A DNA stretch of 64,000 bases from Mauremys mutica (taxonomy: Eukaryota > Chordata > Testudines > Geoemydidae). Location: NCBI RefSeq assembly GCF_020497125.1, contig NC_059084.1, positions 8,583,501-8,647,500 on the forward strand, given 5' to 3'. Under the pieces are notes generated by a model that saw only the letters and a program-made list of their open reading frames with translations, was not told where the DNA came from and searched no databases. This document shows positions 1 through 12,015 of this stretch, in pieces (the stretch's first letter is position 1; the number at the start of each line of letters is the position of its first letter). A program made the position numbers and the translations under genes.

Positions 1-1125
1 GAGAAAACCTAATCAGGTGCCATGAAGAAGGTAAAGGGAATGACGATATTTAAAAAAAAAATTGCCCTCCTTTGGAGTTCTGCAAAGCAAATCCTTCTTG
101 CAGTATGTAACTTCTCGGAGATTACCCCAAGGCCATGCTTTAGTTTGAAAAAATCCTAGTTATGTCCCTTGCACTTTCATAATCTGCAAAACCTTTGCTG
201 TCAAATGCTGCCAGAGCAATTTAATAAACAGGGAGAATGCCTTAATGTATTCTGAAACCTGAAAACCACCCATCATTATTCCCACATGCTGTTTCCCTAT
301 TTTCTCTGCTTTAAGCCATTTAGCTGCTACAGCTGTTTTCTTCGCAAATCTGACTCTGTTTTTATCAGCCTGATTTGTTTTCGGGTGTATCTGGTTTGAT
401 TAAAAAGGAAAAAAACCCGACACGATTCAGTTTTAGGGAAAATATATATATGTTTTCTATCTTGTTTCTAACAAAGCACCAAAGGGTCTAGGATTTTGGA
501 TCCTAAAGATTATGGCACTTTGGAGCGCACCACAAGCCTTGAGAAGCTAAGGAGCATTGACTCTGTATGGAATGAACAAACTATACTGCTGCAAATCTGG
601 TGTCATCCAATATTTAATAAATTAGTTCACTCTGATTAAATAGCTTTGCTTGCTTCTTGCTAACGGCATATCACATATGCTTATACCTTATAACGAATGC
701 AGGAGGAGGTCCAAAAAAAGAAGGAACAAGTTACATTGGAGAAAGCAACTGACTAATTTAAATTCAGCAAAATGAAAGGTTAGTGGGAAGTAGTAAAATA
801 ACTGAACAGACAATGTGAGGTTCTCCCTACTCTATTTCCCCTACAATTTGTTTTATACAGTATTGGCAGGCCCATGTTGGCTCCCTTGGTCGATTTGCTG
901 AGAGAGACGGTGATTGACATTATTATTGGAAAAGAGACTAAAAGTCAGAAAAGACTAAGAGGAACTTCTGTCAAAGGAGAACTCTAAAGGCAAGGGACCG
1001 TTTCTCTGCCCATTGCGGGGAGCATAGCCTTCATGAGCCAAATTCTCTTCCAAATTCTTCTAGGGAAACACCATTGACATCAGTAAGGAGAAACCGGAGT
1101 AAGGTCCAGATCTAATTTGGTTCCT

Positions 1126-1321
1126 GACCAATGAGAGCTGTGGGAAGTGGCCTGGCCTGTGCCGCTTCCCGCAGCTCCCATTGGCTGGGAACAGCGAACC
1201 GCAGCCACTGGGGAGCTGCAAGCGGCCATACCTGCGGACGCTTAGGTAAACAAAGCATCTCATGGCCCGCTGGGGCTTACCCTGAAGAAGCTGCAAACTA
1301 AGTTTGGGAACCACTGCTCTA
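1126..1321 (+). mobile_element. hAT-like DNA transposon fragment with internal hairpin
   Basis: This is a GC-rich island in AT-rich intron. Bases 1128..1151 and 1161..1184 form an inverted repeat of 24 bp with few mismatches around the loop CCTGGCCTGT. The block ends in TTTGGGAACCACTGCTCT, a terminus I associate with non-autonomous hAT elements common in turtles. That attribution is from memory, and the left end appears truncated. Confidence 0.5.
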
Positions 1322-2789
1322 GAGGAAGACGTAGAAACAATGACCAACGATTTTAACACTGTAATGAATGAGGCAGCAATGTAATGTTGAAAGTCATATT
1401 GAACAGATTGAAGCTACAAGCGGAGAATATCATCGCTGAAGAACAGACTGGCTTTCATGCTGGAAGAAGTACCACAGGGATGTTTCCCTTGAGTCCTGCC
1501 CTTTGGCAGGGCCAACTGCAGGAGCTAGTCCTGGTTCTGTAGCCATACCCCTTTTCTTTCCCCATTGATCAGGTCCACATCCAGTCTCTCCTCCCTGGAG
1601 AACACTTCCTCTCTCACTGACTGCATTGCACTCTTACTTTTAAGTTCCTCCTTCAACCTAACCATGCCTTCCCCAGGTGTAACAGGTAAGGTCAATAGAA
1701 GTTTCAGGCTCATTTTAACCCTTTCTGGGGTGACGTGGGGTTTATACTTCCCATCAGAGTCATGTTGCAACTGAGAGATTTCTTCATGATGAACGGGACT
1801 TTTTTTTTCCCCAATATCGGCCCGTCAACTTTAACGATGTCCTCTTCTCTAGAATCACCCCAATGGACAGGTAAGATCGTTATTCAATGAGAGCAATTAT
1901 TACTATACATGAAACAAACTGACCACGTCACTACAATAAAAGAACTTAGTGTGAACAATTTTTAAAAAAATACTCACTCCGTGTTGTGAGGTATAAAGAA
2001 TTGGAGGCAAGGGTACATTTATTAATTTAAAAGGAAGAAGTAGATTTAGATGGGTTTCCTTTAATTCTAAAATGTTCCAAGCGTAAAGGGAGACTTTTGG
2101 CAGCATAAATTGGGCCCTTTTCATAAGTATAAAGAATCAAGCAGTAGCCACAAGCCATTTCAATAATTGAAGGCAGGATTTAATTTTCTCAGATCAGACC
2201 CTTAATCAAGCAGTATTTAATTTCCATACTTTTTGTAATCCAAGGGATGCATAGGATCTTTGCAAGTGTCAAAGGCTTTTAAGTGACCAGTAAGCAGGTT
2301 CCATCTTAGCAGGGCAAATTTCATAAAAGAATCAGCACCACGGCCATCCATTGACATGATCCCAGAGTCTCGTAATATGGAATTAATTTCACATTGCCAC
2401 AAGGTACCAGAGAGGAACTTGCCAATCATATTTACATGATGAACTGTAATTCATGTGGATATAAGACTGGAGAAACACTGAAGTTTCCTGTTCAGTAGCT
2501 GCAAGGGGGAGTTTCTGTAGCTAAGCTTTCTGCAATTTTAGCTACCTTCCTTTATAAAAAATCTGAATTTCATATGGGAAGCAAAGTGTCTCTGAATTTT
2601 AAAGTTGAATTTAGCAGTATATATTCTAAGATAGTCAAACGTAGCAAGCCTAAACTGAAAAAAAATGTGCAAAATATAATTCTGACAAAATAATTAATTG
2701 AGGTTAACTCAAGACCTGATCATATTCAATGCTTCACTGAATGCTTATTAAAATGACATACATAATGGTGGTGTATTTTATTTTATTTA

Positions 2790-2995
2790 TTTATAGATAC
2801 AAGCATTAACAGTGTCATCATCATGATACTTCTGTGAGGCAGGGAAGTATTATCATGCTCATTTTTCAGATGGAGACCTGAGACACAGAGAGATTCAGGA
2901 CCATATTTTTGAAAGTATCCACTAATTTGGGGAGCCCAGTTTGAGACACCCAGGCCTGATTTTCAGAGGTGCTGGAAATAGTCTTATTCGATGGT
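2790..2995 (-). repeat. MIR-like core remnant followed by L3/CR1-like tail
   Basis: The words TTTTTCAGATGGAGACCTGAGACACAGAGAG (given by position 2863..2893) match the reverse complement of the MIR core region, which encodes the TCATCTGTAAAATGG-type motif. The following CCTGATTTTCAGAGGTGCTGG resembles a CR1/L3 3' region. Both are old and diverged. Confidence 0.45.
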
Positions 2996-3162
2996 GGAAT
3001 TTGCCTGGAAAGTTTGAGGCAAATTGTAAATGGTGATATGGAGACCAGAGGTCTTAAAGAATGTTTAATTGCAGTGTTGATGTTCTGGCTCAGGCTGCAG
3101 CCTGAGCTCTGGGATCTTCCCACCTCTCAGGGTCCGAGAGCCCAGGCTCCATATGAGCTCGG

Positions 3163-3256
3163 ACGTCTACACTGCAACTAAACAGTAGCCTCAACCCTGC
3201 GAGTCCGAATTAGCTGGCATGGGCCAGCCGGGGGTGTCTAATTGCAGTGTAGACAT
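3163..3256. mobile_element. Short MITE with terminal inverted repeats
   Basis: The left end ACGTCTACACTGCAACTAA and the reverse complement of the right end, ATGTCTACACTGCAATTAG, form terminal inverted repeats of about 20 bp. A further copy of the AATTGCAGTGT motif lies at 3067..3078, suggesting a larger or neighbouring element extending leftward. The type is common in turtles, but the superfamily is not determined from the sequence alone. Confidence 0.5.
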
Positions 3257-3689
3257 ATCATTTAAGTCTTGAATATTTTCCCATTGGTCAGGAGGTGAAA
3301 CTGTGAATGAAATAATCTTCACCCTGGAGAATGCCAGTGTGGCATCCTCTCCCTCCAAATATATCTCATGTTCTGAAATCTCAACTCCCAGCATGCTAAG
3401 GGGTTAAATAAGCATAACCTTGACATCAGAAGTCTCAAAAACACATTGTTATTTTCTTTAGGATCTCTTTTTGTTTCCTAGCCCAACAGCAATTTTGGAA
3501 GGAGTTACCTGAACTCATTAGGATTAATTCTCTTCTCACACTCAGTTTACAATAATGTAACTCCATTCACTTTAATGAGGTTACTCCTGAGATGCACAGG
3601 TGTAAGAGGAGTATTAGGCCACCTTTGTAACCATACAAAAGCCTGCAAGCAATTTATACTGATGTGCCATTGACACTTTTTGAGAGGAA

Positions 3690-3890
3690 AATAAATAAAT
3701 AAATAGTAATAATACTTTAATCTTCTATCGTGTTTTTCACATGTGGTTCTCGAAGAGTTTTACAAACAATACAGTGATTATACTTTATAACACCCATGTC
3801 AATTAGGTGCATGCTATATTTCCTCCATTTCTTGGACAAAATTATTTTGTGAAAGTACAGCGAATGAAAGCTTTACAGCAGTGCTATATG
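3690..3890 (-). repeat. Old MIR/CORE-like remnant
   Basis: The pattern of an AATAATAC start, TTTTACAAACAATAC, and a CCATTT...GGACAAAATT stretch follows the same order as the clearer copy at 39250..39440, where CCCCATTTTACAGATGGGG is intact. The sequence is very diverged. Confidence 0.3.
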
Positions 3891-4759
3891 ATCAGGTGCT
3901 ATTCTGACCTGGTAGGACCACCCTCTTTAGGTAGGATGTGAGGGGATTTAGACCCTGGGCATGAGTCTCTCCTAAGTAGAAGCTGCAGGCTGTGATAAAC
4001 TATGGGTCAAGGTTTTTGCGAAGCAGATTAGCCCCCTGCAAGGAATAAGGTGGGACCATGAAATGTATTTAGTTTTATCATGAGTTGCAGTCCGTTTTGT
4101 ATCTCAAAGGTGAAAAGGTTTTATCTTTGCAGCAACTCAGCCCCACCAATCGCACTGCTTGCTTTAGTTCCGAGTTTATGGAAGCTATATAGATTTTTTT
4201 ATTTCTCCTTTCTGGTAGCAAATGTCAGTACAGTCCAGGTTTTGAAATTTATTATGTGACAGAAGAAACAAAGCGCTAACTTAAATCAGCCATAACAGGT
4301 CCTTAGTCTGAGTCCTCGGGGTCTCTAACTAAACTGTTAGCCCATGGAGTCATTGATTTAGATGATACCACATAAAGTTCTGTCACTTTCAGGAAGCACA
4401 AGTGGAAAATACAATACATGTAACTACAATCCTATTTTCAACATTCAACAGGGGAGGCTATAATACAACTAAAAGTTTTACCGATGCCTATGAATGGTGG
4501 AAAACACAAAACAAAGATTAGACGGCAGTACCACAACTCAAGTTTTATTTTAATTTCCTTTGGAAATTACAAAACTCAGCCTGCGCCTGTGAGGTGCTAC
4601 GACCCTCCCATGAGGTTGGAGTCTTTGGGAGTTGAGGGTGTTGCTGTAATAATGGGGCCTACGAATTTAGCCTAATTGCGAGCTCAACTGTAAAAAGTAA
4701 GTGAAAGTTCATAAAATATCACAATAACCTATAATAACAAATGCTGACGGGAAAAAGTA

Positions 4760-5720
4760 CGAAAGAGAGACAGAGACGGAATTAGTCCAAACAAAAAGGC
4801 CCCCTGATCTAAGCATTAAGATCATGCCTGGTAAACAAGAGGAACTGAGGTCTGAAAATTAATACACCAAAATTGGTATGTTGGATGTTAGGACTAATTA
4901 GTGGACAGAATAATCAGGGGATGGACCATTCACCCATCGCTCCCTTTTGGGGTCCTTAAGAAAGAGACTTTGGGGAGAAAAATTGGCTACTGAAGCAAGC
5001 TTCACAATCACTGCTGCCACCCCTACCATCCCAGACCTTCTGCTTCCTAATCCTCAAAGATGTCCTGACCAGATCGGGCCAGAGAGAAGGACCCAGATGA
5101 TACCATCAGGTCCACTAACTCCAGCTGAATCCTGAACACCACCTGGGATGTGAGACTTTGTCTTCCTTTACCCACCCTATGTCCTTTTCCTTTCCTACCT
5201 TATTTCTTCCCTTTCCTGTCCCTCTCCTTTTCCCTTCTGCCCAATAAAAATCTGGCTTAGCCAGCAAAGACTCTGTATTTTGCAACACTGCTGTAAGCCT
5301 GTGCCTGGAAAGAGACAACTAAAAGCAATGCCCTAAACATCCTGATGCTGGTACAAGTTTACCAAATACCAGAGTGGCAGATAAGACTGTGACCTGTGCT
5401 TGTTTTCCTCCATCAGTGAGGTTGCAAGAGAAAGTCAACACCAGAGACAGAAACTGCATTTTCTATCTTTGCTTTTCTTTTCTCTTCTCTAGTGTGTGTG
5501 TTTGTCTTGTTTTGTCTTCTAGGAAACAGGATCAGACTAACAATAATAGAACAACATCAGCTCTAGCCCATCATAACTAACTTCTTCTCTTTCCCCCCAA
5601 AAAGAACAGTTATTACCATCTATGATACCATCTAAAAGACCATCAAACAAGCTTTTAATTGTCTTCTAAAAACTCTCTCAGGCTATAGGGAAAGGGAACA
5701 AGGGATGTTGTTAAAATGAA
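4760..5720 (+). repeat. Probable long interspersed retroelement-derived repeat
   Basis: This segment resembles, from memory, a recurrent turtle repeat with the words GGTCTGAAAATTAATACACC and AGAAAGAGACTTTGGGG. It then has a pyrimidine-rich run (5160..5240) and an AATAAA signal (5246..5251). No reading frame with retroelement motifs is visible. I could not find terminal repeats or a target duplication, so the class (LTR or other) is open. Confidence 0.35.
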
Positions 5721-5759
5721 CGCCTTATTTAATACTTTACATTTCAAATGCTTTGATGG

Positions 5760-5787
5760 TTCTTTCTTTCTTTCTTTCTTTCTTTCT
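5760..5787. repeat. Tetranucleotide microsatellite (TTCT)n
   Basis: About seven uninterrupted copies of TTCT/CTTT can be read directly. Confidence 0.95.
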
Positions 5788-5850
5788 GTATTTTAATAGA
5801 CATCTAAAAGGATTTTTAATTGTGTGTTTGCCACTGTGCTAAGCAGGCTG

Positions 5851-5910
5851 ATGTCTCCATACTCCAACCCAACCTTGCTGATGTCTCCATACTCCAACCC
5901 AATCTTGCTG
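5851..5910. repeat. Two tandem 30-bp units
   Basis: Bases 5851..5880 and 5881..5910 are the same 30-mer (starting ATGTCTCCATACTCCAACCC) with one C/T difference. Confidence 0.97.
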
Positions 5911-7046
5911 AATGTTGGACAGTGGTTGGGTTCTGTTAACATCTTTGGGCCCCTCCATTCCATCTAAATTAATTGAGATAGTGGTTTGTTTTTTTAAAAT
6001 GTTTTATTGAAATACTTCTAAATGCTGGGCATGCTCCTCCGCTGTGTTAGGCTCATGTTTAGCACAGCTGATAGATATGGACAAAAGTGGTTCTAAGCAG
6101 TGGTGCAGAATCTAGGATGCTGGGGGTGCTGCTGCACCCCCTAGCTTGAAGTAGTAATAACAAATACATGGTTTCCATCGTCAGGCCTGGTCTACACTAG
6201 GCGTTTAAATCGGTTTTAGGAGCCTAAAACCGATTTAACGCCACAACCGTCCACACTAGGAGGCACCTTATATCGATTTTAATGGCTCTTTAAATCGGTT
6301 TCTGTACTCCTGCCCGACGAGAGGAGTAGCGCTAATATCGGTATTAACATATCGGAATAGGGTTAGTGTGGCCGCAATCGACGGTATTGGCCTCCGGGAG
6401 CTATCCCACAGTGCACCACTGACCACTCTGGACAGCATTCTCAACTCGGATGCACTGGCCAGGTAAACAGGAAAAGCCCCGCGAACTTTTGAATATTTCC
6501 TGTTTGCCCAGCGTGGAGCTCCGATCAGCACGGGTGGCGATGCAGTCCGAAATCAAAATAAAAAAAAGAGCTCCCGCATGGACCATGCGGATGTGATCGC
6601 TGTAAGGGCAGGCAAATCCGTTCTATCCGTTCTATCAGCGCTCCGTTACAGAAGATGAAATTCAGAATCCTTTTTTAAAAATCTCCAGACAGACGCCATA
6701 GCAGGGACTCAGCGCACTGCAGCGTGACAAGCGTAACGGAAAGCCAAAGAATCAAATGGATGCGCATGGACTGGAGGACTGAAGCTATCCCACAGTTCCT
6801 GCAGCCTCCTAAAATTATTTGCATTCTTGGCTGAGCTCCAAATGCTTCTAGGGTCAAACACAGTGCCCGCGGGTCAGGGCATAGCTTGGCAATCTACTCA
6901 CCCACCCCCCACCCACCCCCAGAAGCGAAAGGTAAAACAATCCTCTGACTCTTTTACATGTCACCCTATCTTTACTGAATGCTGCAGATAGACGCGATAG
7001 TGCAGCACTCAACACCAACATCCTTGCTCCCCCCCCGTCATGGGCG

Positions 7047-7250
7047 GCTGATGGTACAAAATGATGGAAATCCATCCTCATCATCAGCATAAGCTGATCG
7101 TGCAAAAAGATGGAAATCCATCCTCATCATCAGCCTCAGCTGATGGTACAAAAGGACTGGTAACCATCCTTGTCATCAGCCTATTGGCCCTAATTTTTTC
7201 TGGTGGATGGATGGTGCAATATGGCTGGTAACCATCCTCATCATAGCAAC
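7047..7250. repeat. Tandem 46-bp repeats inside the Harbinger-like element
   Basis: Units begin with GCTGAT at 7047, 7093 and 7139, an exact 46-bp spacing. A fourth diverged unit lies near 7205..7250. Each carries ATGGTACAAAA-like and CCATCCTCATCATCAGC words. Confidence 0.85.
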
Positions 7251-7697
7251 AGGGGGCTGAGCTCCATCAGCCCCCACCCTTCATGTGTAAAGAAAAGATT
7301 CAGTTGCCCCTGGACTAGCAGTGGGATGCTGGGCTTCTCTCCTACACACTGCTTAATGTCCTGTCTGGACTATCATAGCAGCTGGAGGCTGCCTTCCACT
7401 CATTTCTCACTAACAAGTCAGTGTGTCTTATTCCTGCATTCTTTATTAATTCATCACACAAGTGGGGGGACAATGCTACGGTAGCCAAGAAAGGCTGGGG
7501 GAAGAACGGAATCAACAGGTGGGGTTGTTACAGGAGCACCCCCTGTGAATAGCATACAGATAATAATTTCTGCGGGCTCTGACACAGAGCAGGTGGTTCT
7601 CTAGCACACTTGCCTATATTAGGCAGCACTGATTCTATTTTTAGATACCAAAAAGGAGGGATTGACTCAGGGAGTCATTCCCAATTTTTGCTTTTGC

Positions 7698-7817
7698 GCC
7701 CCTGGCTGATCGGCCAGGGGCACTTATGACAGCAGCCAATGGTACAAAACGATGGCAGGTACAATATGGCTAGTAACCACTCTTGGCTTTTGCGCCCCTG
7801 GCTGATTGACCAGGGGC
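7698..7817. repeat. Duplicated GC hairpin inside the Harbinger-like element
   Basis: At 7698..7721, GCCCCTGGC and GCCAGGGGC form a perfect 9-bp stem with a TGATCG loop. A second copy lies 96 bp on, at 7794..7817, with one change in the right arm. Both are preceded by CTTTTGC and followed by an ATGGTACAAAA word. Confidence 0.85.
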
Positions 7818-10800
7818 ACTAGCAGCAAATGGTACAAAAGGACTGGTAGCCATGATCATCCTCAGTTCCAATTTATGGAAGGGTTTGGATGGTGCAATAT
7901 GGCTAGTAACCATCTCTGCTGTCATGCAAAAGCAAAAGCATGCTTCTGTGTAGCGCTGCTGAATCGCCTGTGTGAGCGGCATCTAGTACACATACGGTGA
8001 GAGTCACAAACGGCAAAAAAAGCTCCATGATTGCCATGCTATGGCATCTGCCAGGGCAATCCAGGGGAAAAAGGCGCGAAATGCTTGTCTGCCGTTGCTT
8101 TCCCAGACGAAGGAGTGACTGACGACATTTACCCAGAACCACCCGCGACAATGATTTTTGCCCCATCAGGCACTGGGATCTCAACCCGGAAGTTCCAAGG
8201 GGCGGGGGAGGCTGCGGGAACTATGGGATAGCTAGGGAATAGCTACCCACAGTGCAACGCTCCAGAAATCGACGCTAGCCTCGGACCATGGACGCACACC
8301 ACCGATTTAATGTGTTTAGTGTGGCCGCGCGCACTCGATTTTATAAAATCTGTTTTACAAAACCGGTTTATGCAAATTCGGAATAGTCCCGTAGTGTAGA
8401 CGTACCCTCTGCAACCCCACTATAGAACTGTTCCAGCACACCTGCTTCTAAGCAATTTTTATCCCTCTCCCTATCCTGGGGGCTAAACAAGGTCAAACAA
8501 GCTCCTGGTTCAAGTGACAGCAGCCACATGGCAGCTCTAATATGTGCAGGTTTGGCAGAGTTCCAGAGAGCCCTATCCTCTCTTAGCTGCATCATGACCC
8601 CTTGTCTTGGGTCCCCGCATTGGTGGTCAGCCCCCAAAACAAGAGGAATTCTACTCACTCCTTTTAGGGCAGATTTAAGGTCCCTCTGCATTGCTCGCAG
8701 GAATATGCAGGGGCTGAGCATCTGGCGTGCTGTCATTCATCAGCTCCTTTTCAAGTGCAGTGGAGAACTAAAAACTAAACCCTGTCCCAAGAGCACACCC
8801 AATTCCTGCTGATTTCTGCTCAGCATCCTGCAGAATTGGGCCCTGATTTTTTCATAAAAAGAAACAATCAAACAAAATTGACAAACGGAAGCTTTCAGTT
8901 GGATTGTGATATATTCGGTATTTCTTTAAAAGCTGCTGATGTCTAATGGAAAATGTCCATTTAGAAGCAGTGAAGGTTTCTTTAGCCCATATTTTTTGCA
9001 TTTCCTGTCCATTATTTTTCATAGCTAAGGACATTTGCTACTCTGCTCACTCCTGGCACCTTGAATTGTATCCTCTGTGGCCTCAAAGCTGGTTGCTGTG
9101 GAGATGACTGATGCCACAAACAACAGTTTACATCTTCGAGTGGAGAAGGAGTACTTCGGGAGACGATATGTTCTTCAGCAACAAAGGTCCACTTGTATTT
9201 TTCAAACCTTATATAGGAGAATGGAGGAGAAGATATAAGCATGGCATCTATTATGCAGGACCCTCTTTCTAAACAGAATGTTTTCCGCCAAGGTTTCTGA
9301 GAAGCGTCAGCTGCTTTTCATATCACACAGAAGCAAGGTACCGTACCTTTTTAGTTTTGACACCAAAGAACATTTTCTACCTGTATTTGAATAATGCGAA
9401 TATATTAATTAAAGTTGATAATGGCTGATAATGATTTCCATCAGCAGTGGAATGAGGCTATATTTATCTTTAGCTATGAGATCCTTATGCCTAATTATAA
9501 TTTATACAGAGAAGACTTGAAGTAATGTGAACTTGCCATTTTAACAAATTTCCTGAAAACACCCTTAAAGCAACAGAACATTGTTTTCACGAGCATCCTT
9601 TGCTGAAGATCTAGAGGGAAGAGGTTCCATGCAGGAGAGGAGCTCCAGGCAATGAGATTTTGCTGCAAGCAGGTACACTTGAAAAGGAGCTGATTTTGAG
9701 GCCTGTCACAGCTGGGACAAAAAATATTTGCCCACAGTTTAGCAAAAAATTATAGACATGGCTTTGCAGGCAGAACCGTACAGTGGTTTGCAGATGCAAT
9801 CAGAGGTGAAAGTAAGAGGATATGAGGGAGCGAGGACCATTAGCTCAGCTAACTTTCTTCTGAAAAAATCGGAGGGGCATTCCCTCTTTTCCTCTGGACT
9901 TTGGTGAACAGCATTCCTCCACAGCTCCCACTCTTGCCCTGGCTTGAGTGGCAGCGGTCACCACCGCCTGCGACTCACTTTAGGATTAGCATCCCTCTAC
10001 AGCTCCTCCAACTTGTTTAAGCAGCACTCTGCCATAGTCCCCCCTTCTCAAGCTCCATAGTGCCTCCTAATGTGGTGAAAACTCCCTCTCCTCTTTCAAT
10101 CTGTTTTAACCTCTGGAACGCTCAGTGCCCAACAGAGTTCACACCTTGGCCAAAGTCTCCTGTTTTCCCCAAGTGCCATAAGGGGAAGCCGGATGTTGAA
10201 AATCTGTCCCGAAAATCCAAATCCTGTTCCTAGTGGAAGTTGATGGCAAAAGTCCTCTTGATTTGAGTGGAACCAGAATTCACTCGAAAGACAGAGAGTA
10301 AGCACAGAAACTTTCTTAAATATTTGTTAAGGTAAATCTAAAAAGACTGTCTAGGACAACATTAATTACATTGTACAGCAATCAAAACAGAGATATCGAG
10401 TCTAATGAATCCCTTCTCTTACCTTTGGAACAGAACTGGAGTGTCTTGTTCACCTCCTTATTAGTCCATAAATATTCTAATTAGGAAGCAACTCCAGATG
10501 AATAGGATTAGCAATAAGGATATTTTAGACTAGGTACACAAGAGATACTCAAAACTCTCATGTCTTATCTAACACTCTCCTGACATTTATAATCATGTAG
10601 AAATGCTACATTTACATAGCTCTGCCTAATTAGACATGGTTGCAATTATGTTTGTGGGCTTTTTTTCTGCCCAAGTATGACTTAGACAGTCAAAAGAGGA
10701 ATCGGGAATTGAAAAGAAGTTGCAGCAGAAAAAATGACATTTTTTTTTCAATTTTAAATGTACATTTTAAAATCTAAGTTGTTTAAATCCTACACAAGAC

Positions 10801-10944
10801 CTGGATGTCACCGATCCAATTTCAGAATCAGTTCCACGTTGCCAAATTTTCAGAATCAAGCACTAGGATGAACTAAATTTAAAGTGAGCTACAATAGACC
10901 AACTAGACAAGTCTGGTGGTTATCAGCACTTCAAGAGTAGGCAT

Positions 10945-11062
10945 TAAGTTAGGCATTGATCCTGCCAAGACTTATACGTGTGAATAGTCCCACTGACTTC
11001 GATGGCACTCCTCCCATGCCTGAAGTTAATCATGTACAGAAGTGCTTGAGGGATTGGGGCCT
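10945..11062. repeat. CR1-like 3' tail (fold-back)
   Basis: TTGATCCTGC, AGTCCCACTGACTTC and GGATTGGGGCC occur in the order seen in a common amniote CR1-derived tail whose two halves are partly complementary. Confidence 0.45.
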
Positions 11063-11867
11063 GGTAGTGCTATGAAGATCTATAACCATGAAAAGGAACA
11101 CTAACACAATAGGGAAGCTTCAGTTTCCTAATAAACTTTTTGTGGCACCGAGTGCTGATTTTACAGATCATTTGAAGCAGATAAGTTACTGTCAGAAAGC
11201 CATTTTTTCACCCATTCTGTGCAACTGAGTATTTGTGTCCAGTGAAGACCTGAATGGCCAATTAATACTGTCCTACTCTCTTTTGATTGCACCCCATTGG
11301 TTCCTGATAAAGGAATCACGAAGAACTGTTGATGTAACTCTTGGAAAAGATCCCACAATATGCTGCATGCTCTAAGCTCCCATTGAAGTCAGTAGGAATG
11401 GAAGCACCCTGCAGGATTCCACAGCATCCCACAGGATCAAACCCATTGGGCCCCATCCTATGATATGCCGAGCACCCTGAAAGCTCACCATGAGCACACC
11501 AGCAGGTCACTCTCTATGAGGCCCCTTTGACTCTACTACTTCCACTCCTCTCCCTGTTCTGAAATAGCCTGAATGTGTTGATGCACTAGGGATGCTGCAA
11601 AGTCCGTTTACTCTCCCTGGCTTTTGGAGAGGTGGTGAGTGGTGGAGAAATTTATCACTGTGCATTTTCTGTATGACAATTGTTGGCTGTATTGGGAGAG
11701 GAGTTAGCTAAATTAAGGGAGTGTGTATTACAACAGGGGTATTTCTATATATCATCAAAGGTTCCTAGAACCATGCATAGGTAGGCACTCTTACCTTATC
11801 TTGTAAGAACGTCAAAATAGATAATCTACACTAAAAAGAAAACACATTCCAAATGTCAATTTTCAGG

Positions 11868-12015
11868 ATTAGATCTTGATCCTGCAAACTCATACCTCTA
11901 GGCAGATTGCTTACAATGGTATGGAGCTCCACTGGAGTCAATGGGACATCTACACAGACGGGCATCTGTGAATATGTCCATCCACATATATGAACTTACG
12001 CAATCCGGGCCGTAA
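11868..12015. repeat. CR1-like 3' tail, diverged
   Basis: The segment has GATCTTGATCCTGCAAAC and CCACTGGAGTCAATGGGAC, as in the other tails of this kind in the window, and is diverged between those words. Confidence 0.4.

Larger units (their letters stand above)
6183..8408. mobile_element. Harbinger-like non-autonomous DNA transposon, about 2.2 kb
   Basis: The left end AGGCCTGGTCTACACTA and the reverse complement of the right end, AGGGTACGTCTACACTA, form related 17-bp terminal inverted repeats. Sub-terminal regions are CpG-rich and echo one another (AAATCGGTTTT at the left, AAACCGGTTTA at the right; CTATCCCACAGTGCA at the left, CTACCCACAGTGCAAC at the right). A 16-bp inverted repeat with a 2-base loop lies at 6205..6238. 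No reading frame with a DDE transposase or Myb-like domain is visible, so the copy is non-autonomous or decayed. Terminal sequence type suggests PIF/Harbinger. A 3-bp target duplication could not be resolved. Confidence 0.7.

Noticed and set aside
7047..7250. Regularly spaced repeats that could suggest a CRISPR-like array
   Set aside because: The units are contiguous 46-bp tandem copies without spacers, inside a eukaryotic transposon.
8368..8736. 122-codon frame on the minus strand spanning the end of the Harbinger-like element
   Set aside because: It crosses a transposon boundary into unique intron and has no domain, so it is a chance frame.
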